A stretch of 64,000 nt of DNA from Gemmata palustris (GCF_017939745.1 NZ_JAGKQQ010000002.1:620001-684000); one strand, 5' to 3'; positions 26,631 to 36,492 are shown, numbered from the stretch's first letter. The notes: generated by a model from the sequence alone, not told the origin. Translations and numbers: made by a program.

Positions 26631-28496
26631 ATGTCTGTCGAGTTCCAGACTCACGAACACGACGTGATCGTCATCGGGGCCGGGGGCGCGGGCCTTCGTG
26701 CCGCGATCGAGGCGAGCGCGACCGGCGTGTCGGTCGGGTTGGTGTGCAAATCACTGCTCGGCAAAGCCCATACCGTGATGGCCGAGGGCGGGATCGCTGC
26801 GGCGCTCGCGAACGTCGATAACCGCGACAACTGGAAGGTCCACTTCGCCGACACGATGCGCGGCGGGCAGTACGTCAACAACTGGCGGATGGCCGAACTT
26901 CACGCGCGCGAGGCCCCGGACCGCGTGCGCGAACTTGAAAAATGGGGCGCGGTGTTCGATCGCACGCCCGACGGCAAGATTCTGCAGCGGAACTTCGGCG
27001 GGCACAAGTACCCGCGCCTCGCGCACGTCGGCGACCGCACCGGCCTCGAACTCATTCGCACGCTCCAGGACCACGGCATCCACCGGGGCATCGCCGTGTA
27101 CATGGAGCGCACCGTCATTCGGCTCCTGAAGGACGGCGACCGCGTGAGCGGCGCGCTGGCCTACGACCGCGAGCGCGGTCGGTGGACCGTGTTCCGCGCG
27201 AAGGCCATCGTGCTCGCGACCGGCGGGATCGGGAAGGCGTACAAGATCACATCGAACTCGTGGGAGTACACCGGCGACGGGCACACGCTCGCCTACGACG
27301 CGGGCGCGGAACTCATCGACATGGAGTTCGTGCAGTTCCACCCGACGGGAATGGTGTGGCCGCCGAGCGTGCGCGGCATCCTGGTCACCGAGGGCGTGCG
27401 CGGCGAGGGCGGTGTGCTGCGGAACAACACGGGCAATCGGTTCATGTTCGGCGACATCCCGGACAATTACCGCCCCCAAACCGCGAAGGACGAAGAAGAA
27501 GGCTTCCGCTACGTGCTCGGCGACAAAGAATCCAACCGCCCGCCGGAACTGCTCACGCGCGACCACGTGGCCCGGTGCATCGTGCGCGAGGTGCGCGAGG
27601 GGCGCGGGAGCCCGCACGGGGGCGTGTTCCTCGAATTGCAAACGTTCGCCGGGTGGTACGGCCAGCGCGCGAAGAAGTTCGACGCGGCCGAGCACTGGAA
27701 GAAAAAGCTGCCGAGCATGTACCACCAGTTCAAGGAACTCGGCGGGCTGGACATCACGAAGGAGCCGATGGAAGTCGGCCCGACGACGCACTACATGATG
27801 GGCGGCGTCCGCGTCGACGCAGACACGCAGATGTCGCGCGTCCCCGGGCTGTTCGCGTGCGGCGAGTGCGCGGCCGGGATCAACGGCGCGAACCGCCTGG
27901 GCGGGAACTCACTTTCCGACCTGCTCGTTCTCGGCAAGCGCGCGGGGGAATTCGCCGCGAAGTACGCGAGCGAGCAAAACTCTGCGGGAGCCGTTCCCAC
28001 GGATCAAGTCAATGCCGCTGCGAAATGGGCGCTGGCCCCGTTTGATCGCGAGGCATCAGAGAACCCGTTCAAGGTTCAACAGGACTTGCAGGACATGATG
28101 CAAGACCTCGTCGGGATCGTGCGGAAAAAAGACGAGATGCTTCGTGCCCTCGACGGACTGGAAAAACTCCGCACCCGCGCCGCGAAGGTGCAAGTCACCG
28201 GGAACCGCGAGTACAACCCCGGCTGGCACACCGCAATGGACCTTCACAACCTCCTGACCGTTTCCGAAGCCGTGACGCGCGCCGCGATCCTGCGCAAAGA
28301 GAGCCGCGGCGCGCAGTTCCGCGACGACTATCCGAAAAAGGACAACGCGAAGTTCGGGAAGGTGAACAGCATCATCGCGAAAGGTACAGACGGCACGATG
28401 CAGATCCGCCTGGAACAGATTCCGCCCGTGCCCGACGAACTAAAGGATGCCATTAAAGCGGAAGCGAACGGTGTGCTTCCGGACGAGCTGAAATGA
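26631..28496 (+). CDS. sdhA: Succinate dehydrogenase/fumarate reductase flavoprotein subunit
   Basis: A 621-residue flavoprotein that oxidises succinate to fumarate in the TCA cycle. The FAD-binding start is VIVIGAGGAGLRAAIEA; the histidine of covalent FAD attachment is in LLGKAHTVMAEGGIAAAL; substrate-binding and catalytic regions include EFVQFHPTGM, LVTEGVRGEGG and MGGVRVD; the C-terminal cap of the FAD domain has CAAGINGANRLGGNSLSDLL. The length is usual for the family. It is encoded between the membrane subunit and the iron-sulfur subunit; a 48-bp inverted repeat occupies the gap to sdhB. Confidence 0.97.
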   Translation: MSVEFQTHEHDVIVIGAGGAGLRAAIEASATGVSVGLVCKSLLGKAHTVMAEGGIAAALANVDNRDNWKVHFADTMRGGQYVNNWRMAELHAREAPDRVRELEKWGAVFDRTPDGKILQRNFGGHKYPRLAHVGDRTGLELIRTLQDHGIHRGIAVYMERTVIRLLKDGDRVSGALAYDRERGRWTVFRAKAIVLATGGIGKAYKITSNSWEYTGDGHTLAYDAGAELIDMEFVQFHPTGMVWPPSVRGILVTEGVRGEGGVLRNNTGNRFMFGDIPDNYRPQTAKDEEEGFRYVLGDKESNRPPELLTRDHVARCIVREVREGRGSPHGGVFLELQTFAGWYGQRAKKFDAAEHWKKKLPSMYHQFKELGGLDITKEPMEVGPTTHYMMGGVRVDADTQMSRVPGLFACGECAAGINGANRLGGNSLSDLLVLGKRAGEFAAKYASEQNSAGAVPTDQVNAAAKWALAPFDREASENPFKVQQDLQDMMQDLVGIVRKKDEMLRALDGLEKLRTRAAKVQVTGNREYNPGWHTAMDLHNLLTVSEAVTRAAILRKESRGAQFRDDYPKKDNAKFGKVNSIIAKGTDGTMQIRLEQIPPVPDELKDAIKAEANGVLPDELK

Positions 28497-28512
28497 ACAC
28501 GATTCAAATAAG

Positions 28513-28647
28513 TCACAGGGCTTCCGCCCTGTGCTACGAACGCCGGCCCCTCCGGGGCGAATCATGACGGGTGAACCCGTTGTCTTTAGTTTTCGGTCTT
28601 CGCCCCGGAGGGGCCGGCGTTCGTAGCACAGGGCGGAAGCCCTGTGA
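28513..28647. repeat. 48-bp perfect inverted repeat between sdhA and sdhB
   Basis: Arms 28513-28560 and 28600-28647 are exact reverse complements with a 39-base spacer. Each arm itself contains the palindromes ACAGGGCTTCCGCCCTGT and GCCCCTCCGGGGC, so several alternative hairpins are possible in the mRNA. It begins 17 bases after the sdhA stop and ends 36 bases before the sdhB start. Confidence 0.93.
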
Positions 28648-28683
28648 TCTAGTTTTGCCGTTGTGAAACAGGGAGCGCTCCTA

Positions 28684-29457
28684 ATGTCCACAACGTTCCG
28701 CATCTGGCGCGGGGACGCCACGAAGGGCGAGTTCCGCGACTACACCGCCGAAGCGGGCGAGGGGATGGTCGTTCTCGACGCCGTTCACCAGATCCAGGCC
28801 ACACAAGCGCCGGATCTCGCGTGCCGGTGGAACTGCAAAGCGGGTAAGTGCGGGTCGTGCTCCGCCGAGATCAACGGCGCGCCCAAGCTCATGTGCATGA
28901 CGCGCCTCGACGACCTGCCGCCGGACGAGATCGTCATCGTCGAGCCGATGCAGGCGTTCCCGCTGGTGAAGGACTTGGTCACGGACGTGTCGTGGAACTA
29001 CGAGGTGAAGAAGCGCATCAAGCCCTTCCGCCCGCGGAAACCCGACAACCCCGACGGCACCTGGAAGATGGCCCAGGAAGACGCTGATCGTGTGCAGGAA
29101 TTCCGCAAGTGCATCGAGTGCTTTCTCTGCCAGGACGTGTGCCACGTGCTGCGCGACCACCACAAGCACGCCGAGTTCATCGGCCCGCGGTTCCTCGTGT
29201 ACTCGGCCGCACTGGAGATGAACCCGCTCGACACCGCGGACCGCGTGCGCGACCTGAAAGAGACACAGGGGATCGGCTACTGCAACATCACGAAGTGCTG
29301 CACGAAGGTGTGCCCCGAGCACATCACCATCACGGACAACGCGATCATCCCGTTGAAGGAGCGCGTCGTGGACGAGTTCTACGACCCGGTGATGAAGCTG
29401 ATCCAGTTGGTGTTCCGGCCCCGGAAGAAGGAGGATCTGGGCGGAACGGCGGATTGA
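28684..29457 (+). CDS. sdhB: Succinate dehydrogenase iron-sulfur subunit
   Basis: A 257-residue protein from the ATG at 28684 (MSTTFRIWRG), preceded by GGGAG; a GTG at 28663 is less likely. The [2Fe-2S] ligands are in CRWNCKAGKCGSCS and the following MCMTRL, and the [4Fe-4S]/[3Fe-4S] ligands in CIECFLCQDVC and CNITKCCTKVCPEHI. It carries electrons from the flavoprotein to the membrane subunit. The extra C-terminal part (EFYDPVMKLIQLVFRPRKK) resembles that of the longer bacterial forms found with five-helix anchors. Confidence 0.97.
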   Translation: MSTTFRIWRGDATKGEFRDYTAEAGEGMVVLDAVHQIQATQAPDLACRWNCKAGKCGSCSAEINGAPKLMCMTRLDDLPPDEIVIVEPMQAFPLVKDLVTDVSWNYEVKKRIKPFRPRKPDNPDGTWKMAQEDADRVQEFRKCIECFLCQDVCHVLRDHHKHAEFIGPRFLVYSAALEMNPLDTADRVRDLKETQGIGYCNITKCCTKVCPEHITITDNAIIPLKERVVDEFYDPVMKLIQLVFRPRKKEDLGGTAD

Positions 29458-29505
29458 GGGACGAACCGTGTTTCGTATCGACGCGACCGCGTCGGGGAGG
29501 GCGCC

Positions 29506-30012
29506 ATGAATTTGGAACTCAAGATCCTGCGTCGGGACGCGATCCCGGCCGCACTCGAAAAGGCGCACCGCTACCGGCTCCTCAACGAACCGGAGCAGGC
29601 CGAGAGCATCTGCGAGGACGTGCTGAGCATCGACCCGGGCAACCAGGCCGCGCTCGCCTCGCTGATCCTCGCACTCACGGACCGCTTCGGCAGCCCGCGC
29701 CCGGTGCCGCCGCGGTACGTCCGCGAACTATTGCCGCGGCTGACCGGCGACTACGAGCGCGCGTACTTCGCCGGGATCATCGCCGAGCGCGAGGGGATCG
29801 CGTGGCTGCGGTCGGGTCAACCGCGGTCCGGTGGGGCCGCGTTCGTGTGCTTCCACGACGCGATGAACCACTTTGAAACGGCCGAGGCGGTCAGCCCGCC
29901 GGCCAACGACGACGCGCTCCTGCGGTGGAACAGTTGCGCCCGGATGATTATGAAGCACCCCGACGTCTACCCGACCGAAGAGATCGCGAGCGAGGTCTAC
30001 GTCGGCGACTGA
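29506..30012 (+). CDS. Hypothetical TPR-like protein downstream of sdhB
   Basis: A 168-residue soluble protein. Residues about 14-55 (ALEKAHRYRLLNEPEQAESI, then LSIDPGNQAALASLILALTD) form a TPR-like helical pair. The rest is helical with conserved-looking HDAMNHFETAEAVSPPANDD, as in the last helices of TPR arrays. It begins 48 bases after the sdhB stop in the same direction, so it is likely co-transcribed. It has no signal peptide. It could be an assembly or regulatory partner of the dehydrogenase, but this is a guess based only on position. Confidence 0.85.
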   Translation: MNLELKILRRDAIPAALEKAHRYRLLNEPEQAESICEDVLSIDPGNQAALASLILALTDRFGSPRPVPPRYVRELLPRLTGDYERAYFAGIIAEREGIAWLRSGQPRSGGAAFVCFHDAMNHFETAEAVSPPANDDALLRWNSCARMIMKHPDVYPTEEIASEVYVGD

Positions 30013-30158
30013 CCCGGGCGCCGGTTCGAGAGGTTTACAAGAAGCGCCATTTCAGTCGCCCTCACCGAGCTACGGGCGGCCGCGGCTCGGTGAGCGAGAA
30101 ACGGTCTTTACTAGGGCGCGATTTCGCCGACCGTGCAACCGCGCGGCCCGTAAGGATT

Positions 30159-33100
30159 TTATCCGTCGGTCCGGTGCTCCCTAATCAGGCGCAGGCAGTC
30201 CTGGGCCACCCGCCGTCCCGAAAAATCGAGCCCGCTACCCCCGCCCCGCCCGTCCCGCGCGCCCCAAGCCACCAGAGCGAGTTTGAAAAAGGCTTCCGCC
30301 TCCTCGATCTGCCCCGCTTCCATCGCGAGCAAGCCGCCCACCACGTGAGCGTTCGCCTCCCGGCGCAGACTCGTTGTGATCTGATGGACCTCCTCGTACA
30401 GCCCCTCCCGCACGAGAGCGTTGTGCACGAAGGTACTGGGGGTACCGGAGATAAAGGGCGTTGACAGTAGCGCCCGGCCGACATCGTAAGACGCCTGCGC
30501 GTGCGGGGTCGGCAAGCGACTCGGAACCCGTAACAGGGCGCCCGCGACGTTGCGCATCTCCGGGCCGGTGTCCCGGTAATCGCCGGTGACGGCCGCGAGA
30601 CAGGCCAGGATCTCGTGGTACGTCGCGGCCCCGACGCTCTTCTCCAGTTCCGGGTCCAACCAGGCGCGGATGTCATTTCCCCGGCCCGCCCAAAGGAGCA
30701 GGTCGAGCTCGAGTTTCGCGCCTTCCGGCCCGAACTCCGAGGCGTCGGACTTGAGAAGGAGCTTCAAGGCGCGGTCCGGCAACCCGGCCCCGGCCGCTTC
30801 GCGGGCCTGGTCGAGCGCCCGCCTCCCGGCGCCGCCCTCGCAGAGCGCCTCGCGGCGCCGCACTTCGGTACCGAGGCCCTCGTATTCGCGCTCGAGGGCC
30901 GCGAGCGCTTGGCGCGCGCCCTCGGGCGTTTCTCCGGGCTGCGGGCCGCGCGCCCGGGTCGCCTTGATCAACCCGTCCAAGTGGTGGAGGGCGAGATCCA
31001 AACTGCCGCGGTCCCGGTAGAGGCGCGCCAACCGCCCGTGCGCGGCCGCGGAATCCGGCCGGAGGATCAGAACCTTCTGGAACGCGGTGATCGCCTGCAC
31101 TTGTCGAATTCGGTCGAACGCCGGGAGGAGGTACCTCCAGGTGCGCTCCCGGGTCGCTTGCGCCAGCCTCAAATAAGCTTCGCCGAGCAGAAAATAGCTC
31201 CTCGCATCATCGGGGTTCTCTCGGACCGCCCGGCGGGCCGATCGGACGGCGAGCACGGGCGCGCCCAGCGAGCCGTCGTCTCGGCCGGCAAGAAATGCGT
31301 TCCACGCGCCGGGAACCCCGAAGATCCATTGACCGATGTCCGCCGCGCCCGGCCCCGGCCCCGGCGCGGGAGCGGCAAGGTTCCCGAGCAGGCTGGCGCT
31401 CTGACTCGCGAGCCACGTCGCGCGGTTCTGAGCATCGTAGGTGCCCCGTTGCCCGTCGAAGTACGCGAGGTACAGCGCGGCTTCGTCCTGCTCCTGGGGG
31501 GCGCCCGGGTTCGGGGCCGCGAACGCGCGCGCCCACGCCCGTGCGCCAGGCTCCCGGTCGGCCCCTCCGAGAGGGGCCGTGTCGCTCAAAGCGGGAGAAA
31601 AGGCCCTCCGCTCGGGTGACAATCGCAGGGGGGCGAACCGGTCCCCGGCGCCGCGGGCGGCCGGGTCTTGCCACCCGAAGACGACCGTTCGCCCGCGCAG
31701 GTACAGGAGGGTCCACTCGTCGGGCGCTCCGGCCAGTCGGGTCACTACGCGCTCGGTCGGCACCGCACCGCCGCTGTGGAGGATGAGGTAGCTGATGCCG
31801 CGCTTACGAAAAACTTCGCGCCAACCGGCCGCCCCCGGCTCACCGTCGCCCTCGGGCAGCAGCCCGGCTCGGACCGTTGCGAAATCGAGCGCACCACTTT
31901 GTTCGCCGGTTCCTTGCGCGCCACCTTCTCCGAACCAGGACCGGTAATCGGCCACCTCGGGCGAGAGCGCGACCCCGTTCTCGTTCGGGCCGAGCGCGCC
32001 TTCGCGGCGCCAGCGTTCAATCACCAGCACCGCATCGCGCAACGAATCATCGGTATCCACGGACCACGCCGGGCGCCCCAGCGGGCGCCCGGTCGCCCAC
32101 CCGGTCCAGCCGACCGCGAGTAGCGCGCCGGCCCCGGCCAACACAAATACCCACCCGGTGAACCGCACCGCCCGGCCCCAGCGCCGGCCCGCCCCCGGGA
32201 GCGCGGGCAGTTGGGCCGAAGCAAGGCCGAGCGCCGCGGTCGGCCCGGCGACGACCGCAAAGAGCGGAGCGACAACCGGCCAGCGGGCGGCCCCGACCAG
32301 TAGCAGGAACCACACCGGCGCCCAGGCGCGCGCCCCCCGGTCTCGCCAAAACGCGAACAGACCGAGCAGAACGAGGCCCGCGTAGCCCGCCCCGACGATC
32401 GGTGATCCGGTCCGGTACCACGCGGGCCAAAACGGTGAGGCGCTCGGCCCCGCCCCCTCCCACCCCACCGTGTGGGCCGGGGTCCAAACCGTCCAGTGGT
32501 TCGGGCTCAGCAGAGAAGCACCGAGGCCGATTAGGAAGAGTTCCCCGAGAACCCACGCGGCCGGGGTGCGCCCCCGCCACGCGACCAGTGCCATTGAGCC
32601 AATGGTAACAGGCCCCACTACGACCCAGCGGTCGACGTTCGCCCAGACCGCGAAGAGGACGAACACCTGCCAGCGCGCCCCCCCCGTACCCCTCGCGCCG
32701 GACTCGGCCCGGAGCGCCGCGCTCCGTAAGAGCAACATCGTGAGCGCCAAGAACAGGTAGGAAGCGACCCGCGGGCCGAGTTCGAGCCAGGGGCCGACGC
32801 ACAGGACCGTCACGAGGGCACAGGCGCCCGCGGGCGCGGAACGGCCCGGGGTCCGGCCCGTGCGGAACACCACGAAGGCGAGCAGCGCGGCCGCCCCCGC
32901 GTTCAGCGCCGCGGCCCCCGCCCCGCCCAAGAAACGGAACCCCGCATAAAGGGGGAGGTCATAAAGAACCGACACGTGCGCGCCCCGCGCATTCGGGGGC
33001 GAGAGCAACCCGTCGTCGCGAGCGGGGTGCGGGCGCCCTTCGGCCACGGCCCGCCCCCGGGCCAAGTGCGACCAGATTTCCGGTTCGCGCACCGGGGCGG

Positions 33101-33209
33101 ACGCGAGCACAACCGCCAACGCGACCGCGACCAGCGCGAGCCCCGACCCGAACCGACTACCGGTTCGGACCGGCGCGCCGGAAGGGAGGGGGGAACTGCC
33201 GGCACTCAT
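30159..33209 (-). CDS. Large membrane protein with C-terminal TPR region
   Basis: A 1016-residue protein. The N-terminal half has about ten hydrophobic segments, beginning SGLALVAVALAVVLASAP and including FLFLALTMLLLRSA-like and LVLLGLFAFWRD helices, in a layout like oligosaccharyltransferase/GT-C-type or O-antigen ligase-like proteins (EIWSHLARGR after the first helix). The C-terminal 400 residues have tetratricopeptide-like pairs, e.g. SYFLLGEAYLRLAQA, AITAFQKVLILRPDS and HGRLARLYRDRG. It is the second gene of a minus-strand pair, 40 bases after a TPR protein. A role in glycan or envelope-polymer assembly is inferred from topology only. Confidence 0.88.
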   Translation of the reverse strand: MSAGSSPLPSGAPVRTGSRFGSGLALVAVALAVVLASAPVREPEIWSHLARGRAVAEGRPHPARDDGLLSPPNARGAHVSVLYDLPLYAGFRFLGGAGAAALNAGAAALLAFVVFRTGRTPGRSAPAGACALVTVLCVGPWLELGPRVASYLFLALTMLLLRSAALRAESGARGTGGARWQVFVLFAVWANVDRWVVVGPVTIGSMALVAWRGRTPAAWVLGELFLIGLGASLLSPNHWTVWTPAHTVGWEGAGPSASPFWPAWYRTGSPIVGAGYAGLVLLGLFAFWRDRGARAWAPVWFLLLVGAARWPVVAPLFAVVAGPTAALGLASAQLPALPGAGRRWGRAVRFTGWVFVLAGAGALLAVGWTGWATGRPLGRPAWSVDTDDSLRDAVLVIERWRREGALGPNENGVALSPEVADYRSWFGEGGAQGTGEQSGALDFATVRAGLLPEGDGEPGAAGWREVFRKRGISYLILHSGGAVPTERVVTRLAGAPDEWTLLYLRGRTVVFGWQDPAARGAGDRFAPLRLSPERRAFSPALSDTAPLGGADREPGARAWARAFAAPNPGAPQEQDEAALYLAYFDGQRGTYDAQNRATWLASQSASLLGNLAAPAPGPGPGAADIGQWIFGVPGAWNAFLAGRDDGSLGAPVLAVRSARRAVRENPDDARSYFLLGEAYLRLAQATRERTWRYLLPAFDRIRQVQAITAFQKVLILRPDSAAAHGRLARLYRDRGSLDLALHHLDGLIKATRARGPQPGETPEGARQALAALEREYEGLGTEVRRREALCEGGAGRRALDQAREAAGAGLPDRALKLLLKSDASEFGPEGAKLELDLLLWAGRGNDIRAWLDPELEKSVGAATYHEILACLAAVTGDYRDTGPEMRNVAGALLRVPSRLPTPHAQASYDVGRALLSTPFISGTPSTFVHNALVREGLYEEVHQITTSLRREANAHVVGGLLAMEAGQIEEAEAFFKLALVAWGARDGRGGGSGLDFSGRRVAQDCLRLIREHRTDG

Positions 33210-33249
33210 GAACGCTTCCTCAATTCACGACAGACGGGTTCGCGCCGTG

Positions 33250-34542
33250 TCAGCGCAAGTTGGCGAGTTGTTGGCGGTGGAAGTCGGCTTTCCCAGCCGA
33301 ATCCGGGCCACCTACCGCCTCGAAATGGTCTCGCAGTTGTTCGTGGGCGCGGCGGCAGGTCGGTGCGAGCTTCAGCGCCGCGTGCAGCCAGTAAATGCCC
33401 CGCTCGTGGAGCCCCATCCGCAAGTAGATCTCTCCCAACTCGCACCGGAGCTCGGCGTTCGTCGGGTGCGCGTGGAACTCTTGCGTCGTCAACTGGATCA
33501 GCCGCTTCTGGTCCTTCTCGATCTGTTCAAATCGCTCGCGCGCCTGGGTCGCTTCGCTGTCGCGCCCGAGGGCCCTCAAACACAACATCCAGTTATAGCA
33601 GGCGTCTACGTTTCGTGGGTCACTCTCCAAGGTCCGCCGGAGGAGCGGTTCCGCAAGCTCCGGGCGGTCCGATCGGAACTCTACCATACCGCTCATCCAA
33701 AGATATGCGGCGGCCTCTCTCTTGTCGGGCGGTATCACCGCGAGTTGCTCGCGGGCCTCATTAGTCTTACCCAACTCGAGATACGCCTGAGCGAGCCCCA
33801 GGATCGCGTCGGCGTTTCCGGGCGACTGTCGCAACACGGTCCGGTACTCTTCGGCAACCTCGGTAAATTGTTTGTCGGCCCGTATGATCTCGGCATAAGT
33901 TAGGCGAATATCGATCCGCTCGGGGTCGAGCTCCAGTGCCCGGCGGAAGTCGGCGGCGGCCTCGCGCGTATTCTGCTGTTGAGCGTACCAGGTTCCCCGC
34001 CAGAAAATTGCCTCAACGTTCGTTGGCTGCATCTCGTTCCAACGCGAGAGAAAGCTCCACGCAAGGTCGCTCCGGTACTTCCCCATGTAGGCGCGAGAAA
34101 GTGATTCGAGGACCAGGGGCGTCAGCGGCCCCTCTTGAATCAAGTACGGGAGCAAATAGTTGAAGACCTCGTCGACCTCGCCGGTTTGCGCGCGTAAAAG
34201 GTACCCTTCGACCTGCTGTTCTTCGGAAACGCCGCTTTGCAGCTCCCGGCACCTCTGAAGGTGCTCCCGGGCGGTCGAAAAATTACCGGCCCGCCGCGCC
34301 GTTCGCGCAACGAGCAAATTAATATTAGGGCTATCAGGACGATACCGGAGCGCCTGTTGATACGCGGCCAGTGCCTTTGGGTATTGCTGTTTCTCGAGAG
34401 CTTTCGCCGCACTGCGCTCGTAGTAGTTAGCCAAAAGTGGTTTAGCCGCTGCCCACAGACCGAACGCGGTTAAGCCGAGCAAAAAACAGCCGAGGAGAAT
34501 TCGCATCACTCTACGGGGTGGCACCCACACGAACATAATCAC
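33250..34542 (-). CDS. TPR repeat protein with N-terminal membrane anchor
   Basis: A 430-residue protein. An N-terminal helix (ILLGCFLLGLTAFGLWAAAK) anchors it in the membrane, with the rest probably outside. It then has about eight TPR units, for instance KQQYPKALAAYQQALRYRPD, YLLRAQTGEVDEVFNYL and QTRE/AADFRRALELDPER-type pairs. An inner ATG at 34506 is an alternative start that trims 12 residues. It is upstream of the big membrane/TPR gene on the same strand with a 40-base gap, and both share TPR architecture, so they may form one complex. Function unknown. Confidence 0.92.
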   Translation of the reverse strand: MIMFVWVPPRRVMRILLGCFLLGLTAFGLWAAAKPLLANYYERSAAKALEKQQYPKALAAYQQALRYRPDSPNINLLVARTARRAGNFSTAREHLQRCRELQSGVSEEQQVEGYLLRAQTGEVDEVFNYLLPYLIQEGPLTPLVLESLSRAYMGKYRSDLAWSFLSRWNEMQPTNVEAIFWRGTWYAQQQNTREAAADFRRALELDPERIDIRLTYAEIIRADKQFTEVAEEYRTVLRQSPGNADAILGLAQAYLELGKTNEAREQLAVIPPDKREAAAYLWMSGMVEFRSDRPELAEPLLRRTLESDPRNVDACYNWMLCLRALGRDSEATQARERFEQIEKDQKRLIQLTTQEFHAHPTNAELRCELGEIYLRMGLHERGIYWLHAALKLAPTCRRAHEQLRDHFEAVGGPDSAGKADFHRQQLANLR

Positions 34543-34746
34543 TTACCCCAAAAAGGGGACAGAGCCGCCTTACTGACAATTGAAACGCAGAATTGCAGTT
34601 ACGAAATGAGCACGGGCTGACTTCCGGCGATCAATGTCGGCACTGACGTAATTAAAACAATCTTACGCACCAAAGATTTCAAGCCGAATCATCGTGCCCC
34701 GGTCATCCGCTCGGAGCACGAGTTCCACACGGGCCGAATCTGTTAT

Positions 34747-35328
34747 CTACTTTGTGACCTTCGCATCAAACGTGTTGTCGCCCCTCGATACCTTTACCGT
34801 CCATCCCGACTGGTTTGGATCAGAATACTTCTCGGGAATTCCGCTAATCAGGGGAAGTGTTTCTTTTTGAAGGCGGCTTGCTTCGGCGCTATTTTTCTGT
34901 TGTTGCGCGAGCTGCTCTTTTGCCTCGGGCGGGATGTTCGCGCCCGCGCCGGGGTTCAAGCTTTTCTGTTTGGCGGCATCGTCCCCGCTCATTTTCCCGA
35001 ACTTGGCAGCCATTCCCGCCGGGCCTGTTTTTGGAGCCGTTTGTTCCGCGATCGTTTTGAGGTTTCGTAAATCAAGGGACACTTTGACATCGCCCGTCGG
35101 GACGCCTTCGGCCGAGTATTTACCGTCGTGAATCTCAGCAACAACCGACGGCCCGCTCTCGGGGGTGAAGACGATATTTCCCATCGGTAACGGTTTCCCG
35201 CCTACCGTGACCGTCCCGGAAACGTTCCCTTTACCACCTCCACAACCACTAACGAAAGCGAAGAGGAAGAGAGACAAACAGAGGAATCCCCAACGCCGAG
35301 TCAGACGGGGGCGCTCGGAGAGCATCAC
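34747..35328 (-). CDS. Planctomycete lipoprotein with carboxypeptidase-regulatory-like fold
   Basis: A 193-residue protein with a lipobox (LFAFVSGCGGGKG). After the lipid-attachment cysteine comes VSGTVTVGGKPLPMGNIVF, the beginning of a beta-sandwich typical of the small lipoproteins that follow DUF1559 genes, and later DGKYSAEGVPTGDVKVSL. The middle is a charged, glutamine-rich helix (PEAKEQLAQQQKNSAEASRL). It follows the DUF1559 gene on the same strand, separated by a strong hairpin, which suggests different expression levels of the two. Both are probably part of one envelope function that is not known. Confidence 0.9.
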   Translation of the reverse strand: MMLSERPRLTRRWGFLCLSLFLFAFVSGCGGGKGNVSGTVTVGGKPLPMGNIVFTPESGPSVVAEIHDGKYSAEGVPTGDVKVSLDLRNLKTIAEQTAPKTGPAGMAAKFGKMSGDDAAKQKSLNPGAGANIPPEAKEQLAQQQKNSAEASRLQKETLPLISGIPEKYSDPNQSGWTVKVSRGDNTFDAKVTK

Positions 35329-35372
35329 GTAAAACCTCGCGGGAAAGGAAACAGAAGGTATGAAGGCTTACA

Positions 35373-35413
35373 CCAGCGGGATTTACAGTTTCAAAAACTG
35401 TAAATCCCACTGG
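35373..35413 (-). terminator. 19-bp hairpin between the DUF1559 gene and the lipoprotein gene
   Basis: Arms 35373-35391 and 35395-35413 pair with one mismatch around the three-base loop CAA. The stem holds GGGATTTACAGTTT. On the minus-strand transcript no T-run follows the stem, so a processing or stabilising role for the upstream mRNA, or a leaky terminator, is more likely than full termination. Confidence 0.8.
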
Positions 35414-35466
35414 CCGAAGTTCAATGAAGAGCGAAGCTGAAAGACTATCAAGTCGTCAGAGCGTGC

Positions 35467-36357
35467 TTACCAGTCACTACCAAGAACGCCCCCATCGGAC
35501 GGGTGGTTCGCAGTGTACCACGTCGCCGGGGTAATACTGGTTGTCACCGAGCGGACGGAACCGTCCAACATGGCAACCTGAACACCGGAGGCATTATAAG
35601 CGTTGGGCCGGTCCCACAGAGCTGTCTGCGGTGGCTGCGTCGTAAACACGGGGGAGGTGGTCGTCGCCAAGTAAGACGGACCGTTGCAGCGACCGCCGTT
35701 CGGACAAGCCGCATTATCCATCGAGTACCACCAATAATTGGTAGTCCCGTTTGGGACCGCGAACCCTTCCGCAAATGCGACGGTACTCGAGGTTCCATCC
35801 GAGAACGTCGCGGGGAGGCGGGGGCCGTCCCAACTGGTACCGGCGTTGGCCGGCGGGGTAGCGAACGCGAGCAAATTGGTTCGGTAGCTTGAAAGGTCTT
35901 TTGTGGTATCGTTGGTCGGATCCGAGGGAGCAATGTAAGTTTTGACCGTCCGCGCTTTGCCGGCCCACTGGAGCTGCGCGCCGAGGTGCCCCGAGGTACC
36001 CGTTGCCGCAGAATTGTACATGTTCCCCTGCTCAATGAACGGGAGCAGGTGGAAGTAGATCGGCCCTTCGGCCCCGCTCTGCTGCCAGTCGTTCGACGCC
36101 GCGTCGGTCCCCTTCGGGAAGAATCCATACGCCGGGGGGAGCCGCCCGTCACTGGTGTTGCTGGCCACGTTGTGCAGCGCCAGCGACATCTGCTTGAGGT
36201 TGTTCTGGCTGCTCATCCGAGCGGCCGCCTCGCGAACTTTCTGAACGGCCGGTAAAAGCAACCCGATCAAGATCGCAATGATCGCGATTACTACCAGCAA
36301 TTCGATCAACGTAAATCCGCGCCTACGGCGGCAACCGAAATTTGTGAAATAAAACAT
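35467..36357 (-). CDS. DUF1559 pseudopilin-like protein
   Basis: A 296-residue protein from the ATG at 36357 ([20 protein letters not shown]); the frame is open upstream but crosses the promoter. It has the prepilin-type helix with the conserved glutamate, then [17 protein letters not shown] and [12 protein letters not shown]. The body shows [14 protein letters not shown] and the C-terminus [11 protein letters not shown] with ending GGVLGSDW. It is followed by the lipoprotein gene. A good promoter is upstream. As for other family members, the role is unknown. Confidence 0.95.
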   Translation of the reverse strand: MFYFTNFGCRRRRGFTLIELLVVIAIIAILIGLLLPAVQKVREAAARMSSQNNLKQMSLALHNVASNTSDGRLPPAYGFFPKGTDAASNDWQQSGAEGPIYFHLLPFIEQGNMYNSAATGTSGHLGAQLQWAGKARTVKTYIAPSDPTNDTTKDLSSYRTNLLAFATPPANAGTSWDGPRLPATFSDGTSSTVAFAEGFAVPNGTTNYWWYSMDNAACPNGGRCNGPSYLATTTSPVFTTQPPQTALWDRPNAYNASGVQVAMLDGSVRSVTTSITPATWYTANHPSDGGVLGSDW

Positions 36358-36492
36358 GGAAGGCCCTTCGGGAGAAACAAAGCCTTGAAAAAACGAGAAC
36401 ACGGCCGAGAAAATGCGCCGCTCAAGCGTCCGCAATTCGCTCAATATCCACAGGGAAATTAGTTCCAATTATGAACCGGCAAGGTCAGTGTT

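Noticed and set aside
26751-27791. A 346-codon minus-strand frame opposite sdhA
   Set aside because: Shadow frame with histidine/valine/arginine bias; sdhA is certain.
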